DNA from: Galerina marginata
Taxonomy: Eukaryota > Basidiomycota > Agaricomycetes > Agaricales > Galerinaceae
Direction: 5' to 3'
Assembly (NCBI GenBank): GCA_023014335.1
Contig: JAECYW010000004.1
Span: 3,100,001-3,164,000 of the forward strand
Length of the DNA: 64,000 bases
In this document: piece by piece, positions 23,528-37,588 of the stretch
How positions within the stretch are numbered: the first letter of the stretch is position 1
Layout: each line of letters begins with the position of its first letter
Position numbers and translations under genes: made by a program
The notes under the pieces: model-generated
The model's input: only the letters and a program-made list of their open reading frames with translations
What the model was told of the DNA's origin: nothing
Databases searched by the model: none

Positions 23528-25101
23528 TTAGTCGCCACCGGCATCCCCTCCACCAGCGTCTCCTCCACCAGCGCCACTGTCTCCACCAGCATCACCACTA
23601 GGGCCAGGGCCACTGTCGTTATTGATAGTGCTCCCGCCTCCTGCACTACCAGCGACAGCACCGGCTCCAGATACTGCTGTGACGGAATGCCCTCCCGCGG
23701 TAGGCTGGGCAGCCGAAGGTATGTCAGCCGGTCCTGTATGGTGCTCGTGGTGGTGTTCCTCTTTTTTCTCGACAGGCGAGGGCGGGGTACGAGGATCTGC
23801 TGTCGGAGAGTATCCGTTGGAAGTTGGCTCGACGGGAGGCTGGGATGCGACCACTGTATCCGAAAGCGTAACGGCGGAGTCGGTTGGCGCGATAGCATCC
23901 ACTTCAGCAGCCTCGTCTGTGTCCTCGGCCTTCTTCACGTCTTCAACCTTCTTGTCTTCTTTCTTTGCTTCCTTTTCTTGTATAACACTCGGGCCAGCAA
24001 ATGCGTTTCCCTTCTTATAGTCCCACTCGCTAATGCCGACTTTCGATCCTAGCACTTTCCAGTTATCCTTCCACGTTTTCACGCGTTTCTCGCATGTGCT
24101 GACGAGGTCTGGCCAATATTTCTCGTGGACATATTCGAAATCGTGGCTGCCACCCCACTCTTTCATGACCATGTCTGTCTTGAAGAAGCCGTCTTCAAAG
24201 ATCTTTGGGTTGAACTTGACCTTATTACGTGTGATGGGATCGACAAAGGGCATCACTATTTTGAAGAAAGCGTTTACGAGGAAAGGGACATTGATGACGA
24301 GGGCAAGACCGAGCCGCTCGGGGTAGTGATTCTGAAGGATACTGAGGACTGATAGGGCGGTTGAGACACTGGGGTTCTTGGCCTTATCGGCGAAATTGAT
24401 AAGGAGGGCGAGCGTTCTAGGTGGCAAAATGGCTCCGTTAGGTGACTAATGGTAGTGTTGCGAAATAATTTACCCACTCTACGCCGGGTTCCATGAGATC
24501 AACGCAACGCTCGAGCATCCATACGGTAAACTGGATTTGCCGCGTCGCTTCATCGGTGTTCTGACGACTGGGAATCATGTAGAAGGCGGGTTTGCCAGCG
24601 ACATCGTATCCGTAAATAACCGCCTTTCCAGTAACCGCCTACACATTATGGAGGTAAATTAAATTTTTTTCTTGGAGGAGACCCAAAGAAATACGAACTT
24701 CGGGTTCGACATGTTGGGCGCTAACGACGTCGTAAATGCCATATTCACGGCGCCACTTCAGGGTACCTTCCAGCCTGTGGATTGCATTCGACACTTTCCA
24801 TTTGGAGGCACGAAGATACCTGCATGTTTTTAATAAGAAATAGCGCCTTACATATGAGCGACTGGTAGTAGACAGACACACACCGAAGGATACATTCTCG
24901 GGAGATCCAGAATTTCTCGTCCTCAGTGAGCTCGCCTTTTTCGATATTAGGAATGGTGTAGACTGGGGTGGTGCGCGTCAAATGCCCCAGGACCTCGTCG
25001 TACATCTTTTGTTCAGTCGGCGAGAGCACAGCGTGAGGGTCGTCATTGAAAGTCGTAGCAGGTGGTTGAATGGGTAAAAATGCTTTCTCAGCAGAACCCA
25101 T
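23528..25101 (-). CDS. Sec14-like CRAL-TRIO lipid-transfer protein
   Basis: Predicted phosphatidylinositol/phosphatidylcholine transfer protein. It starts at ATG 25101. The CRAL-TRIO N-terminal helical region is 'EKFWISRECILRYLRASKWK', then 'AIHRLEGTLKWRREYG'. The lipid-binding domain reads 'GKAVIYGYDVAGKPAFYMIP', 'FTVWMLERCVDLMEPGVE', 'TLALLINFADKAKNPSVSTA', 'LQNHYPERLGLALVINVPFL' and 'FKIVMPFVDPITRNKVKF'. This order is that of Sec14/Csr1-type proteins. An extra low-complexity C-terminus of about 150 residues follows: acidic/lysine-rich, a His cluster, then Gly/Asp/Ser repeats ending 'GGGDAGGD'. Four exons. The gene diverges from the F-box gene 1.26 kb away. Phosphoinositide regulation is inferred from the family. 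Confidence 0.88.
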
Positions 25102-26360
25102 AGCGTTTTTGTGCTGTAATTAAGGTCGTCTATGGGGTATATGAACACGGTAAGAAAGAAAAAGGAAAAATAGGTCCTCGAGTCCAAAGTTCAAACCCGT
25201 TGGCGCCTCGTCAGTGGTACGAGATCACTAAAGGCACGTGACCCAGGCGGGTTGCCTTGTGAGAAACGCTGAACTTTAACTTTAAAAGAACTCCCGGCGG
25301 CTTGTCCATGGGGACGCCAGTGCTGTTGTATTGGCACCACAAGGAGCCAGGGCCTCTCGACTCAATTCTTTCTCCAAATTCCTGTCAAGGGCTCCTGACA
25401 GTTTTGCCTGAAGTGGTTCAAAACAGCACCGCTTAGCCCGTCAAGCCCTGTAGCTCGGTAAACGAGTACTCACGCATTGAGTTCTTGAACACTTGATAAG
25501 GAACACCTTTCACTGTTTATCGACAGTGTGTTTAAATCCATAGCTTTGCTCAAGGCACCGTACATGGCAGCGTGGATGGTTTGCCGTGCTAAACTCGAAT
25601 CTCCCAGAGGAAACTGGGATCCGGCTCTCAGACAGCGGTCAGTGACAACTGTTCCAGTGTGATCGCAGTGGGGTCCAAGCCTTACTTCTGGGGTCCGAGT
25701 CCCTGCTCTCCCAAGACTCGAAAAGTACGACTGCCCATAGCATTGTGGGTCTTGTAGTAACGGCAAAAAATGTCAAATATTCAATACACACAATAGTGAG
25801 TTGAACTTTCCTGGCCATAATCGCGGAGTTCTAAACCTCAAAACTTATCTACCAAGACCAATAGCATTTCTAAATCGCACCAAGTCTATTCTCAAGAAGG
25901 ACACCGCAGATCTTCGTCGATCTGATCCCAAAAAGGAACTCTTCTTTCTGTTGTACATGTCCCACCCTGGGATTCTCCTCAAGTTCTAGAAATATTGGTA
26001 TAGCCAAAACAAAAAGCTTCGATGAATACTTGGGAATAATGCAGTATTAAGCAATCCAGGAATTCAAACTCGCCGGTGCAGAAATGAACTTTCTCTAATT
26101 TTCGGGACTATAATCACACTAGGAACACCCAACTGGATATCCAGGGCTTTTTTCGTGGCTCTTGTTCCTGTTAATTAATTCTTTAATTGGTCCGGATTGG
26201 CGCTTGCCATTGGCTAGGGTCCTACTAATAACAGTGGAACCTTCATATTCCCCTTTTGACCTTTTCCCCTCTTACCCAAGTAGTCCACAATAATAACAAC
26301 TGCCTACTCTAAGGCGTGGCCATACCTTTTCCCTCAAATTTCATATCAAATTTTGGCGAG
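25102..26360. other. Divergent intergenic region
   Basis: About 1.26 kb between the start codons of the Sec14-like gene (minus) and the F-box gene (plus). It must hold both promoters. The small frames at 25470-25766 (minus) and 25801-25989 (plus) are unsupported. Confidence 0.5.
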
Positions 26361-28227
26361 ATGGACCCACCCATAAGCCTTCTCTCAATTCCAGAGGATC
26401 TCCTCATTCAGGGAATCCTCTCGCGCCTTTACCACTCTTCCAGAGTACAGTGTCTCCGAACCTGCCGGCATTTGCACACCGTCATCTCATCTTCACCTCT
26501 CCTCGTTTACCTCAAGGAACTCGAAATTGCAGGCATGATCGACAACCCAGCCTGTACGCTTCAATCCATTTCCATCAATGAACGCCTGGAAATGCTTAGA
26601 GAGCGCGAGATGCGCTGGATAAGCTTGAATTGGAAATGGAGAAGGGAGATCGATATGCCGCGCTTTACTGCGGCTGGGACGTACACCTATTCCGGTGGTG
26701 TATACCTGCTCGGAAGACGCACAAACCCTCAAGAGGGCGTGGTGGGGATGTATTCGATGAACGTTCCCCGGAAATTTGACGAGCCGATTGACTGGAAGGA
26801 ATTGGATCTTGGACAACGGCATCTCCCAAGCGCAATGGCCATCGAAGAACATGACCTAGTCGCCTGTGTTATATAGTAAGCAATACTCAACTCCACCCGG
26901 TATTATGTGTCTCTGATTGTCTATGTGAATAAGCAACCCTGGAATTACTCCTTCACAGTTCTTAGTGAAAATTCAGTTAGTTCAATACACCACCCTTCAG
27001 CCGCACCCCTTGGCATCCTCTAACGTCCTTGACGTCTGCTCCTTTGGAGAGTGGGACGGAAGCCCTACGAGCCACACTTCCATCTGCGGCGACTACCTTG
27101 CCATTTCTGTTGCCCTATTGAATTCCAGCCGTCCATGGTCACAATTGGTCGTATGGAATTGGAAAACTGGTAGGATATTATGCCAGTCACGTACAGCTGG
27201 GACCAGTAAAACTGGGTTGACCTTCCTGAGGGAGGACTTGATAATAAATATCGACCTTGACAATAAATCCATTGATGTCTACCAGATTCCATTCTTTTCC
27301 GCAGAGCATAATTACGACCCTAGGCATATCCCACGGATGCGATGTATCCAAAGGCTCAAGCTCCCCATGGTCGAGCGAAATTACGAATATGCCGCCGCTG
27401 TATGTTCTTCGTTGCCCGGCCCAGCGGTTTCCTTTCCACCAGAGAATATTCGAACCACCCGTCCCTTTATCGACGACCCATTGAGCGCAATTCTATCCAT
27501 ATATTTTCGCGTTAGAGATACTCGGATGGCCCGAGGGACTGGACCATTCCTCACTTTCTTTGTGATCACCCACCGTCGGGTCTTTCTCGATTTTATCTTG
27601 AAGAGGTTGGCCTCAGTTCCAGACGGTCAACAGCTTAATGAAGCTGATATTCCAGAGGTCGATTGGGAAGAATGGGGCCCTAGAAATACGCGGATGTTCT
27701 CTTTTGAGGGAGGAGACGACCGGGTTGCCAGTATTTCTGGGACGAAGTGCGTTATATTCCAGGACAAGAAGATAGAAATTTTAGATTTTGGACGAAAGAA
27801 GGTAGCAGTCCAAATGGGTCGGATGGAGGACTCAAGAGCAGTAACCAGCGATGTGCCTGCTGCTGAGATCGAGCCTAGACCGGGAGTTCGTATCGACGTC
27901 GTTGGACATGATGTGCCAGCTATGTACCCAAGGACAAAGGGTATATTTCGAGAGGATGTCATAACATGCTTGCCATATATCAGGAGCACGTTTGGCCATA
28001 CAGGCACTATCGGGCTGCCAGAAGACAGGGTCTGGGAAGGGGGTTGGGATTCGGACATCCTTATGGATGACCAACGTATTATAGGTACCAAGGTAAGTCC
28101 TTCGGTTCAGATTATTGTTTACGTTCATGTTGACTTCAATAAAAAATACCACCCTTAATGATCATAGGGACGGGAATCAGATGAAGTATCTCGTACAGAC
28201 AAATTAGACATCTTGTATTTCGGGTGA
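26361..28227 (+). CDS. F-box domain protein
   Basis: Substrate adaptor of the SCF ubiquitin ligase type, expanded in mushrooms. It starts at ATG 26361 ('MDPPISLLSIPEDLLIQGIL'). The F-box is residues about 6-50: 'LSIPEDLLIQGILSRLYHSS', 'CLRTCRHLHTVISSSPLLVY'. The second exon carries a long domain without recognised repeats ('SICGDYLAISVALL', 'WNWKTGRILC'), typical of agaric F-box proteins with a propeller-like C-terminus. The first intron runs from about 26867 to 26963; a gtgtta donor keeps frame ('DLVA', then 'LKIQLVQY'). A last small exon after the intron at 28093-28168 ends at TGA 28225-28227. The exact donor of intron 1 and the final stop are less sure than the body. The target protein is unknown. 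Confidence 0.8.
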
Positions 28228-28529
28228 GTAATCGATTAAACTTAACACTACTACCTACTGGTATGTACAGCATACACATTTCCCTCGACATGTTGCGGCT
28301 TCCATCCTTTACTAGGGCTTACTTTGTTTAACATATATCACATAGACCATTTACAATTCGGGTCAGAACTGTACTTGTAGAATACATGAATAAAGACACA
28401 ATTCCGATGCAAAAGAAATTCTAAACACATGATTAGACATTACAATAAATACAGCACTGATGACGCGGGCCATGTCCTTTGGCTAAATGTTTTACGAAAG
28501 CAATGCAGGGGGGAGGTACACCGAGAAGC
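28228..28529. other. Short convergent 3' spacer
   Basis: About 300 nt between the F-box stop and the stop of the minus-strand membrane protein. Only AT-rich 3' flank seen. Confidence 0.5.
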
Positions 28530-30558
28530 TCAAGAGTCCAAGGTTTTTGGTTCCGAATCTTTAACTTGGTCTGAACTTTCAGAAGCAGGCAAAGCGGACG
28601 GAGTTGCATCAGCGAAGGCGGCCTTTTGAGAGTCCGCTGTGCTACCCATCGACGCTGTATGGTATGAATGGACTGTCCCCTTGCTTCCAGAAGTCGTCGA
28701 CGCGTACCCATCCTCCTGGGTTTCCGGTCCATTAATACTGGCCAATGCTTGACTATCGACTATCCTGACAGTTTCTCCTCGCCTCATTAGCTCGCCGATT
28801 TCTGTAGGGTGGGTTTTGCCTGACATCCCGACAAGAAGCTCTGCCCGTGCTGTGAGACTGTTTGTCCGACTACGAGGTTCGCTATTTCCGGAAAAGTCGG
28901 TTTCAGCCCAAGACACACGGGCATTTCTGGTGGGCGGCCTGCTTGTCGTCGGCCGTTCGCGATCTCGGTTTGTATTATGGCTCGACGCGAGGCTACTTCT
29001 CCATTCCCGCGACCCCATGGACTCGATCGTTGGCATTCGTCTGACATAGCCATTAAGCATTTGAATGTGATCATCGGCCGGGTAAGGTCGGTGATAGTCG
29101 TTCGAGGCCAGAGGAGCTGCGTAAAAGTCGTCCTCCTCGTCATAATCATAGAGTTGTTGATGATGAGCATGATTGGTACCCAAATCCGGGGACTGTCCAG
29201 GAGGCGGAGAATCGGATGCACGGTGCGAAGATGCATCGTCCGAACGGGCAAATGCCAGAGCTTCTTCTGTCTCACGGGAAATCAGATTAACAAGGCTACG
29301 GAAGCGGTCTATATAGCCATGATCAGAGTTATTGTGGTCATTGTTCATGGGAATGAAGTTCGGGTTATTGTAGCTTGGTGCTTGACCACCTTCTTCGGAT
29401 GACCGTGACCGGTTCTGGCGGAGGCGATTTCTGGGTGATGAGGCTGAGGATAAAGTGGATTCTGACGACTGGTGAGGCAAAATGGGATCACGGTGTAGGT
29501 GGGGAATAGCTACGGAATCATTGGAGCGTCCGGGTATCAGTGGAACCTGACAGGAGTCGAGACGAGCATGCGATTTTTTGCCCTTTAAATGACGCGGTTT
29601 TGAAAAGCGTGGAACGGGTATAAAATGGGGGGAAGACGTAACGCGGTGGAATGCAATCTTTGACGTGTATAAGTATAAATCAGATATATTTTATGATTAA
29701 GACTTACAATGATAATTAAAGTGACGAGAAGGCGGACGATAGATAAGGTTACCCAGAATCCCCAGGTCCGATTTTTATGGTTGCAGAGCGAATACCGAGT
29801 CGACCATACAAGGTCAACATCAAGCCCGCATCGGTGTCGTGTTTGGAGTTCAATATCAGACGTCTTTCTCCAGACGAGTATGACGACAAAATTCACAAGG
29901 CTTGGGCCAAACAGACAGCAGGAAGATAAGTAATGCAGGGTGGAGCGTAGAGACAATAGTGCCTGTACTGAGAACCCGTGGAAGAGCAGGTTGGTTTGGG
30001 CAATGTACAGAATACATGCACATGAAGCAAAGGCAAAGGACAGCCCAGTTGAGATCCCGAGTGCCAGAGACAACGATTGTCCGGTGGCGCTTTGATAGAT
30101 GGTAAAGGCAAGAAAGTATCGCGCTGTGCTATAGATAGACCAGACAGCTAAGAATAATCAGCCACATCTAACAGTAAACGTCTAGCCAAATAAAGCTTAC
30201 CCATAATTGTCTGCAACACGTTCTTACTCCATCGCAGTAGACGAGCACCTCCTCGTGGTTTTCCCTCTGTATGTAACACTTTTTCGTCGTGTATGGAAGG
30301 GCTGGTCATTACGTTGGAATGTGACCATCGTGGAAGTGAGAGAATCCTATCCGAATGTCTAGATTGGTGAGATATCACGTCGTGGTGCTCTCTGGGTGCA
30401 GAGGCTATAGGCTGAAGGAGAGGTTCGTATGGCTGTGAATGGAAGGTAGTGTTCGTGTGCAATGTTACGCTCGAGACAGTTGAGAGATTTCGGGAATGAA
30501 CCAGAGTACTTTGGGGTTCAAGTGGCTCATATGTGTGCGTTAGGGATGAAGTAGCCAT
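28530..30558 (-). CDS. Multispanning membrane protein with long polar tail, unknown function
   Basis: Three exons join in frame. Exon 1 from ATG 30558 ('MATSSLTHTYEPLEPQST') is polar and Ser-rich, ending 'WSKNVLQTIM'. Exon 2 holds about four hydrophobic segments: 'WSIYSTARYFLAFTIYQSA', 'LGISTGLSFAFASCACILYI', 'CCLFGPSLVNFVVILVW' and 'WGFWVTLSIVRLLVTLII'. Exon 3 starts 'IAFHRVTSSPHFIPVPRF' and continues into a hydrophilic tail of over 300 residues rich in Ser, Asp and Arg, with 'RFRSLVNLISRETEEALAFA' as its best-structured segment. The tail end has many Ser/Thr-Pro-like sites. I do not recognise a named family; uncharacterised basidiomycete membrane proteins of this shape exist. An in-frame upstream extension to 30669 starting at a non-ATG codon was not used. 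The gene is divergent from the iminopeptidase (407 nt apart). Confidence 0.7.
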
Positions 30559-30965
30559 TGTCTTTAGTCTAGACGAAATGGAAGGACTGCAGGTCGGAGT
30601 TTTGGCCCTTGAAGATTGTGAGATGGCTGGAGAACTCTGTATCCTGGTTGTTAGAAGATAAAAAACCAATTGAAAAGAAACCGACCGTAAAGAGGTGCGA
30701 TGCTACAGAATACGCGTGAAAATAGAAGAATTACGCGTCAAAGGGTACGTTTTGGTAGAAAGCGAGGTGAAGCTCAACATGAACATGAACCATCGGGTTT
30801 GGCCTTACCAAAATTGGACGATCAATGTTTGGCATAAGCTCCAACAGGCAACACACCATCTGATCGCGTCGCCCGATAAGGAATGCTGCCGTACGGCTCT
30901 TGGACGGACAACCTCCTTCTGCAAGTCCTTCTGTACCTTTCTGTTCTATCAGGAATCTGCGTACG

Positions 30966-32862
<1,897 letters not shown>

Positions 32863-33794
32863 CTTACGGTGGCTTAAATGGACCACAGAACATATATTTT
32901 GGCAAGTATGGGGTTCTTTCCGATAATTTATCAAATGTAAACCGGTGTATCTTCGACAACTAAATGGCTCTGTTGTTAAGACCAGTCGAATATCAGGCAC
33001 CTATTGGACGAAGTTATCTGCTTGATCTCAGCATTTGTTTGTTCTTAAATTTCCCTTCATAGATGGTGGTCTAGGATCTTGGAACTCTTGACCATGATCA
33101 GCAGAATCGTTTCAGGTGGAAAATGTCGTCATTGGAAAAGAAACCATCTCATACTCGGTCAATCCTCGTGAATAAACGAAAACAAGACTTATGCTCTCTG
33201 TTGAACAGTTACTCCAGATAGAAAAATCCTATCAGAATGTGATGTAACGGGAGTGATAGAACTGAGATCCATTAATAGGACATAGTGGGAAGTTGAAGAC
33301 CCATTTACTCTTTATTATTCCTATGGAAGGTTTGATGTGCGACACCAGAGTGGCTTTATTATATTCACAGGAATTTGTTGACTCGGGTCTTTCAGGTGAT
33401 GTGATACCATTACTCACATCCACTGAGTAACTAACAGAGATATTCTCAAGATATTCTTGGCCCGGAAACTTGAATGTCGGCTCTAGAACTTATAACTGGA
33501 TGGCGGCTTCGTTGAACACGAAGAACATGGGTACAGTAAACAAAGACGACTCGGACAAAGATAGCGTAGCGTACAAATTCTCCACTCCGATGACAACATT
33601 TACGGCAGGTAGTGCAAAATGCGGCTTTGCAGGTTGTTTACAGCGCACTAATCGCTGCGGCAGGCCATAATTGTAGTCACCGGCTCGATAGCTGAAGGGG
33701 GAAAAGCGCGGCGGGCTCGTGAAGTGGCTCTTAAGGACCTGAGCAGAGAGCAACGCATCGAGTTCCTGTGCGCCCGCCCCCCTCTCCATGTACC
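32863..33794. other. Intergenic region with no supported gene
   Basis: About 0.9 kb between the iminopeptidase and the first DUF6534 gene. Several short frames occur on both strands, none supported. It presumably includes the promoter of the DUF6534 gene. Confidence 0.5.
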
Positions 33795-35217
33795 ATGGCT
33801 GCTCTACCGCCTCCTCCGCCAGATATCGCCAGAATGTATGTCTCTTTTTTGTTGATGGATATAGGCTAACAAATTTCCTTACTTACAGTGCCGGTCCTCT
33901 GGTATGAACCCACCAGCTTTATTGCGATATTGATGTAAACATTGGACTTGGTTAGCTGGTAGGATATCTTCTGCATTGGGGTTTGTTCGGTGTTCTCTCA
34001 ATGCAAGTTTGTGAGTGTCATGTGTGCTTCTCTTGTAAGCTTTAACAAGAAGAATATAGATGTATACTGCCTTGCGTTTCCAAATGGCCATCACGGAAAG
34101 AAAGCTCTAGTATTTGGCATCTACGGAATTGAGACTGTTCAAACTTTTGTATTGGCATGCAGCGCTTTCAAAGCATTTGCTTCCGGATTTGGAGACATGA
34201 CGGCGCTCACCGATGGCAGTATTCTTTGGGTTTCCATCCCTATTTTTGGTTCTATAGGTGCGTTTATCAGCCTTTCACATACAATCAAATGTTGGAATCA
34301 TACTTCTTCTCCTAGTGGCATTTGTTGTCCAGGTTTTTTATGCGTATCGCATAAGCATTTTGGCCAAATCCAACGTCCTCACTGGCCTAATCCTGCTGGT
34401 AAGATATGAGCACGCCAAGGACGTTAACCCTGGGATGACCAACACTTTTAACCATTAGCTTGCTGGGGTCCAGCTTGGGGGAGGAATCGCCACAGGAGTT
34501 ATCTCTGATAAAGCTAACACAGACTTGGTTTCACGAACTCACGTTGAGACTATAGTAAGTCCAATTTTAATATAGGTATTTCATTTCTTCTGTAACAATG
34601 TGTGAAAGATCTGGAACGGTGCAGGCGCCATGTGCGACGTATTGATTTCGAGCGCCATGATTCACAGTGTAAGAATTTTTACATCAAGAGAAGGCCTGGC
34701 TTGATCTTAATTTGTCGGTTTCAGCTATTCCACCCCGGAGGGAAACGGAAGCCGACACAGCGGATCTTCAGGAGATTTATCCGCTTCATCGTCGAAACAG
34801 GGACCCTGACTGGTTCGTATTTATCCACATTCCTTGCTTCTTGATTTTAGCTTTTTTGCCAACCCAGCTGCTATTGCCATTCTTAATTTCACATTATCTA
34901 TTTTGCCCGGAAAATATTTCTATTTTCAAACCACCTCAGTGGTGCTGGGTAAAATTTATTCGACAACCATGATGGTCGTAGTCAACAGTCGCATAAAGCT
35001 TCTACGGACGGCCTTCGACCAGTCCCAGAGCGAAACCCTGAAGACATCAATCACATTTTTGCGTACAGTCGTGGTTACCCACGACGACGACGGCGACGAC
35101 GAATACACTCTTTCGTCTGACAGCATGCCTGGTTCGCCGGTGAGTTGTCTTGCCTGGTCTGTCTGACGACGACCATTGGTTCACACGAATGGACAGATCG
35201 AGAAGGAAGAAAGATAA
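33795..35217 (+). CDS. DUF6534 family membrane protein, copy 1
   Basis: Multi-exon seven-helix protein. It starts 'MAALPPPPPDIARI', then 'AGPLLVGYLLHWGLFGVLSM', 'VYVYCLAFPNGHHGKKALVF', 'YGIETVQTFVLACSAF', 'FVVQVFYAYRISIL' and 'LAGVQLGGGIATGVIS'. The diagnostic C-terminal half follows: 'IWNGAGAMCDVLISSAMIHS', 'FRRFIRFIVETGTLT', 'ILNFTLSILPGKYFYF' and 'GKIYSTTMMVVVNSRIKL'. This is the pattern of basidiomycete DUF6534 proteins, with 'YAYRI' and 'TMMVV-NSR' the clearest marks. The acidic tail has 'DDDGDDEY' and ends 'IEKEER' at 35217. Function is unknown; sensing or transport has not been shown. It is a tandem paralog of 36027-37588 on the same strand. Confidence 0.82.
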
Positions 35218-36026
35218 TTTTCCCTGGTGTTCCACCCAGTACAAATCTCATCTATTCTCGCTGTTTTGTTGTCACTGAGTCATATGTCCGTTTCACAGCC
35301 TCATCAAGCAACATCAAACCAGCGGCATTTCTATGTAGAAGAGCATAGAAGACACGGACTTGGCATTAAACGCTATTAATTCTCTTGATTTCCAACTGCA
35401 CAAAACGCGTTAATTGAATCCGGAAATCAATTATTATCCACTGCGTAGTATAGAGTATGTAGCACAGTCACTCGCTTTGAGGACTGATGGCCCGCCGCTG
35501 AGATTGAAAAGAGCCTAAAATGGCAGCCACGCCACACTCCAATGTTCATCGTGTTCTTCGATGATCCCTCTTCGTCTATCTTCGTCTGTTACTTGTGGAA
35601 AGGGGATCAAGATAATAATTGGTGCAGAAATATAGACCGTGGTTATGATTGAAAGGCTTCCAGCTTCTTCCACAATCAGTGATGAACCCAATCCTTTAGG
35701 GCCGGTCACTGCGGAGGCTACGATGCTTCTCGTGTCATAGGGCCTCAAGGTCAGTCCCGGCACTCGGAATTCTGGCACACTAGGTCGTCGGCTTTTCTCC
35801 TGCAGTTGACATCTGATCTCAACTGGAGTGGAGAAACTATCTTTGGCAATCAACTCCGAGTCTTCTAACTGCGTGTCTAGCCAAGTGCGCGCTTTGTGAA
35901 TAAATGATGCATTTGGGGGTACAGGAATATAATAGGTTTGGCATCGATTCTCAATGAACAAACTTAGAAGGGAGTGATTGGTCTATAAAGCACTGCCGTG
36001 CTCCACGTTTCAGAGCGCTAGTCCCC
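35218..36026. other. Spacer between DUF6534 paralogs
   Basis: About 0.8 kb. A 148-codon open frame runs on the minus strand at 35515-35961 but begins at a non-ATG codon and has no recognisable domain. The right part is the promoter of copy 2. Confidence 0.5.
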
Positions 36027-37588
36027 ATGTCTTCTTCTGCAGTCCCTATGTCTTCCCCTGCACTCCCTCCAATCCCACCAGACATCGCCAGGACGTACGT
36101 TCACTCGATAATTTAGACGAGTACTTTACACTTACCTCATGTTTTGCAGCGCAGGGCCATTGGTATGTTCCTCGTTTCTAAAAAAAGACTCTAGGCTGAT
36201 CGATAGCAAGCTCGTCGGTTATCTTCTTAACTGGGGCTTACTGGGTATCCTTTCGGTGCAAGTGTGTAAGTAAAAAGTGTCATGGCTTATTATTACGGTT
36301 TTGACGCTAAACAGATATCTATTACCTTGCATTTCCGACCGATCTGTCGACGAGCAAGCTCCTTGTCTACGGCGTCTTTCTCATCGAGCTGGTCCAAACG
36401 GTCCTGCTCAGTCATACGGCATTTGATACATTCGCCAAGGGCTTTGGTAACATGAATGCTTTGAATCACATCGGGATGATCTGGTTTATTGTCCCAATCA
36501 TGAGTTCTTCAGGTAGCTACTCTCAGCGGCGACACACATAATCGTGTTCTTAAATTACTTCTCCCGCTTGCAGTGGCTTTCATAGTGCAGATGTTCTACG
36601 CATACCGCATCTCGATATTATCGAAGTCGTTCATTCTACCTATAGTGATTTTACTGGTCAGTATCTTGCTCGCATTCTGCCCGCATAAGTTTTTTGATTA
36701 AAAATTGTTTATTCAGTTTGGGCTTGTACAACTCGGAGGCGGAATCGCCACAGGTATTTTTGGGGAACAAGCCGTCATCTTCTCCAACTTTTTGACAGAT
36801 AAAACATTCATATCCACGGCGGTAAGGTACTGCATACTCGTGATACGTTCCTCATAGCTAACGAACATCTCTGCTGTAGTTGTGGAACGGGGGAGGTCTA
36901 CTGGCGGATGTGGTTATTGCTGGTTCAATGATCTTTTACGTATGTACCAATTCACTGAACTATCAAACAAATAAGGCTCAACTCGCATCGCACTTCAGTT
37001 ATCGAGAAGCAAGACGGAATGGAAACCTACGAAATATATCATCCAAAGACTTATCAGAGTAGTCATTGAAACAGGCACTTTGACAGGTATTTACACCTTC
37101 CATTTCTTTTTTTGCGCCGTCAATTAATCCTCTTTCAACAAGCCACCATCGCCATAGTCAACTTGTCCCTTTCTGTACTTCCTGGACAGCCAACCTATTA
37201 TCAAACTACGTCCTCCGCTCTGGGAAAGATGTATTCAAATACCATGATGGTTGTGTTCAACAGCCGTGCCAGGATAGGACGAGCCGACGAATCGCACGCC
37301 GAAACCTTCGGCTCTAGATCTGGGGGTTACCGCGACGGCGAGTCAAGAGGAGTAACGTCTGTCAATGTTACCCGTCATAAGGTCATCACGGGGCATGCTG
37401 GAGACGAACATGAGGGATGGAATCTTCCTATGGATACATTCATTCAAAAAGCTGTGAGTGTGCAATTTCATTGCCTTTGAATCAGTCACTTATTTTTTTC
37501 CCAATAGCCTAATGGTATTGGTCGAGAAAGCTCAGAATACAATGATCGCACTTTGGACGTAAAGAGAGCGCCAGACCATGCTGTCTAG
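36027..37588 (+). CDS. DUF6534 family membrane protein, copy 2
   Basis: Multi-exon seven-helix protein with intron positions like copy 1. It starts 'MSSSAVPMSSPALPPIPPDI', then 'LVGYLLNWGLLGILSVQV', 'YIYYLAFPTDLSTSKLLVYG', 'FIVQMFYAYRISILSKSF' and 'FGLVQLGGGIATGIFG'. The DUF6534 core is 'LWNGGGLLADVVIAGSMIFY', 'LSRSKTEWKPTKYIIQRL', 'IRVVIETGTLTA', 'IAIVNLSLSVLPGQPTYYQT' and 'GKMYSNTMMVVFNSR'. The cytosolic tail is Gly/Arg/Glu-rich and ends 'RAPDHAV' at 37588 after a small last intron. Two acceptors read AAG rather than CAG/TAG, which is acceptable but worth checking in cDNA. Function is unknown. Confidence 0.82.

Noticed and set aside
20391..28227. Secondary-metabolite gene cluster around the P450
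   Set aside because: Neighbours are Sec14-like and F-box genes; no synthase, transferase or pathway regulator is present.
35515..35961. 148-codon minus-strand frame between the DUF6534 genes
   Set aside because: It begins at TTG, has no internal ATG and no recognisable domain. It could be a remnant exon but is not supportable.
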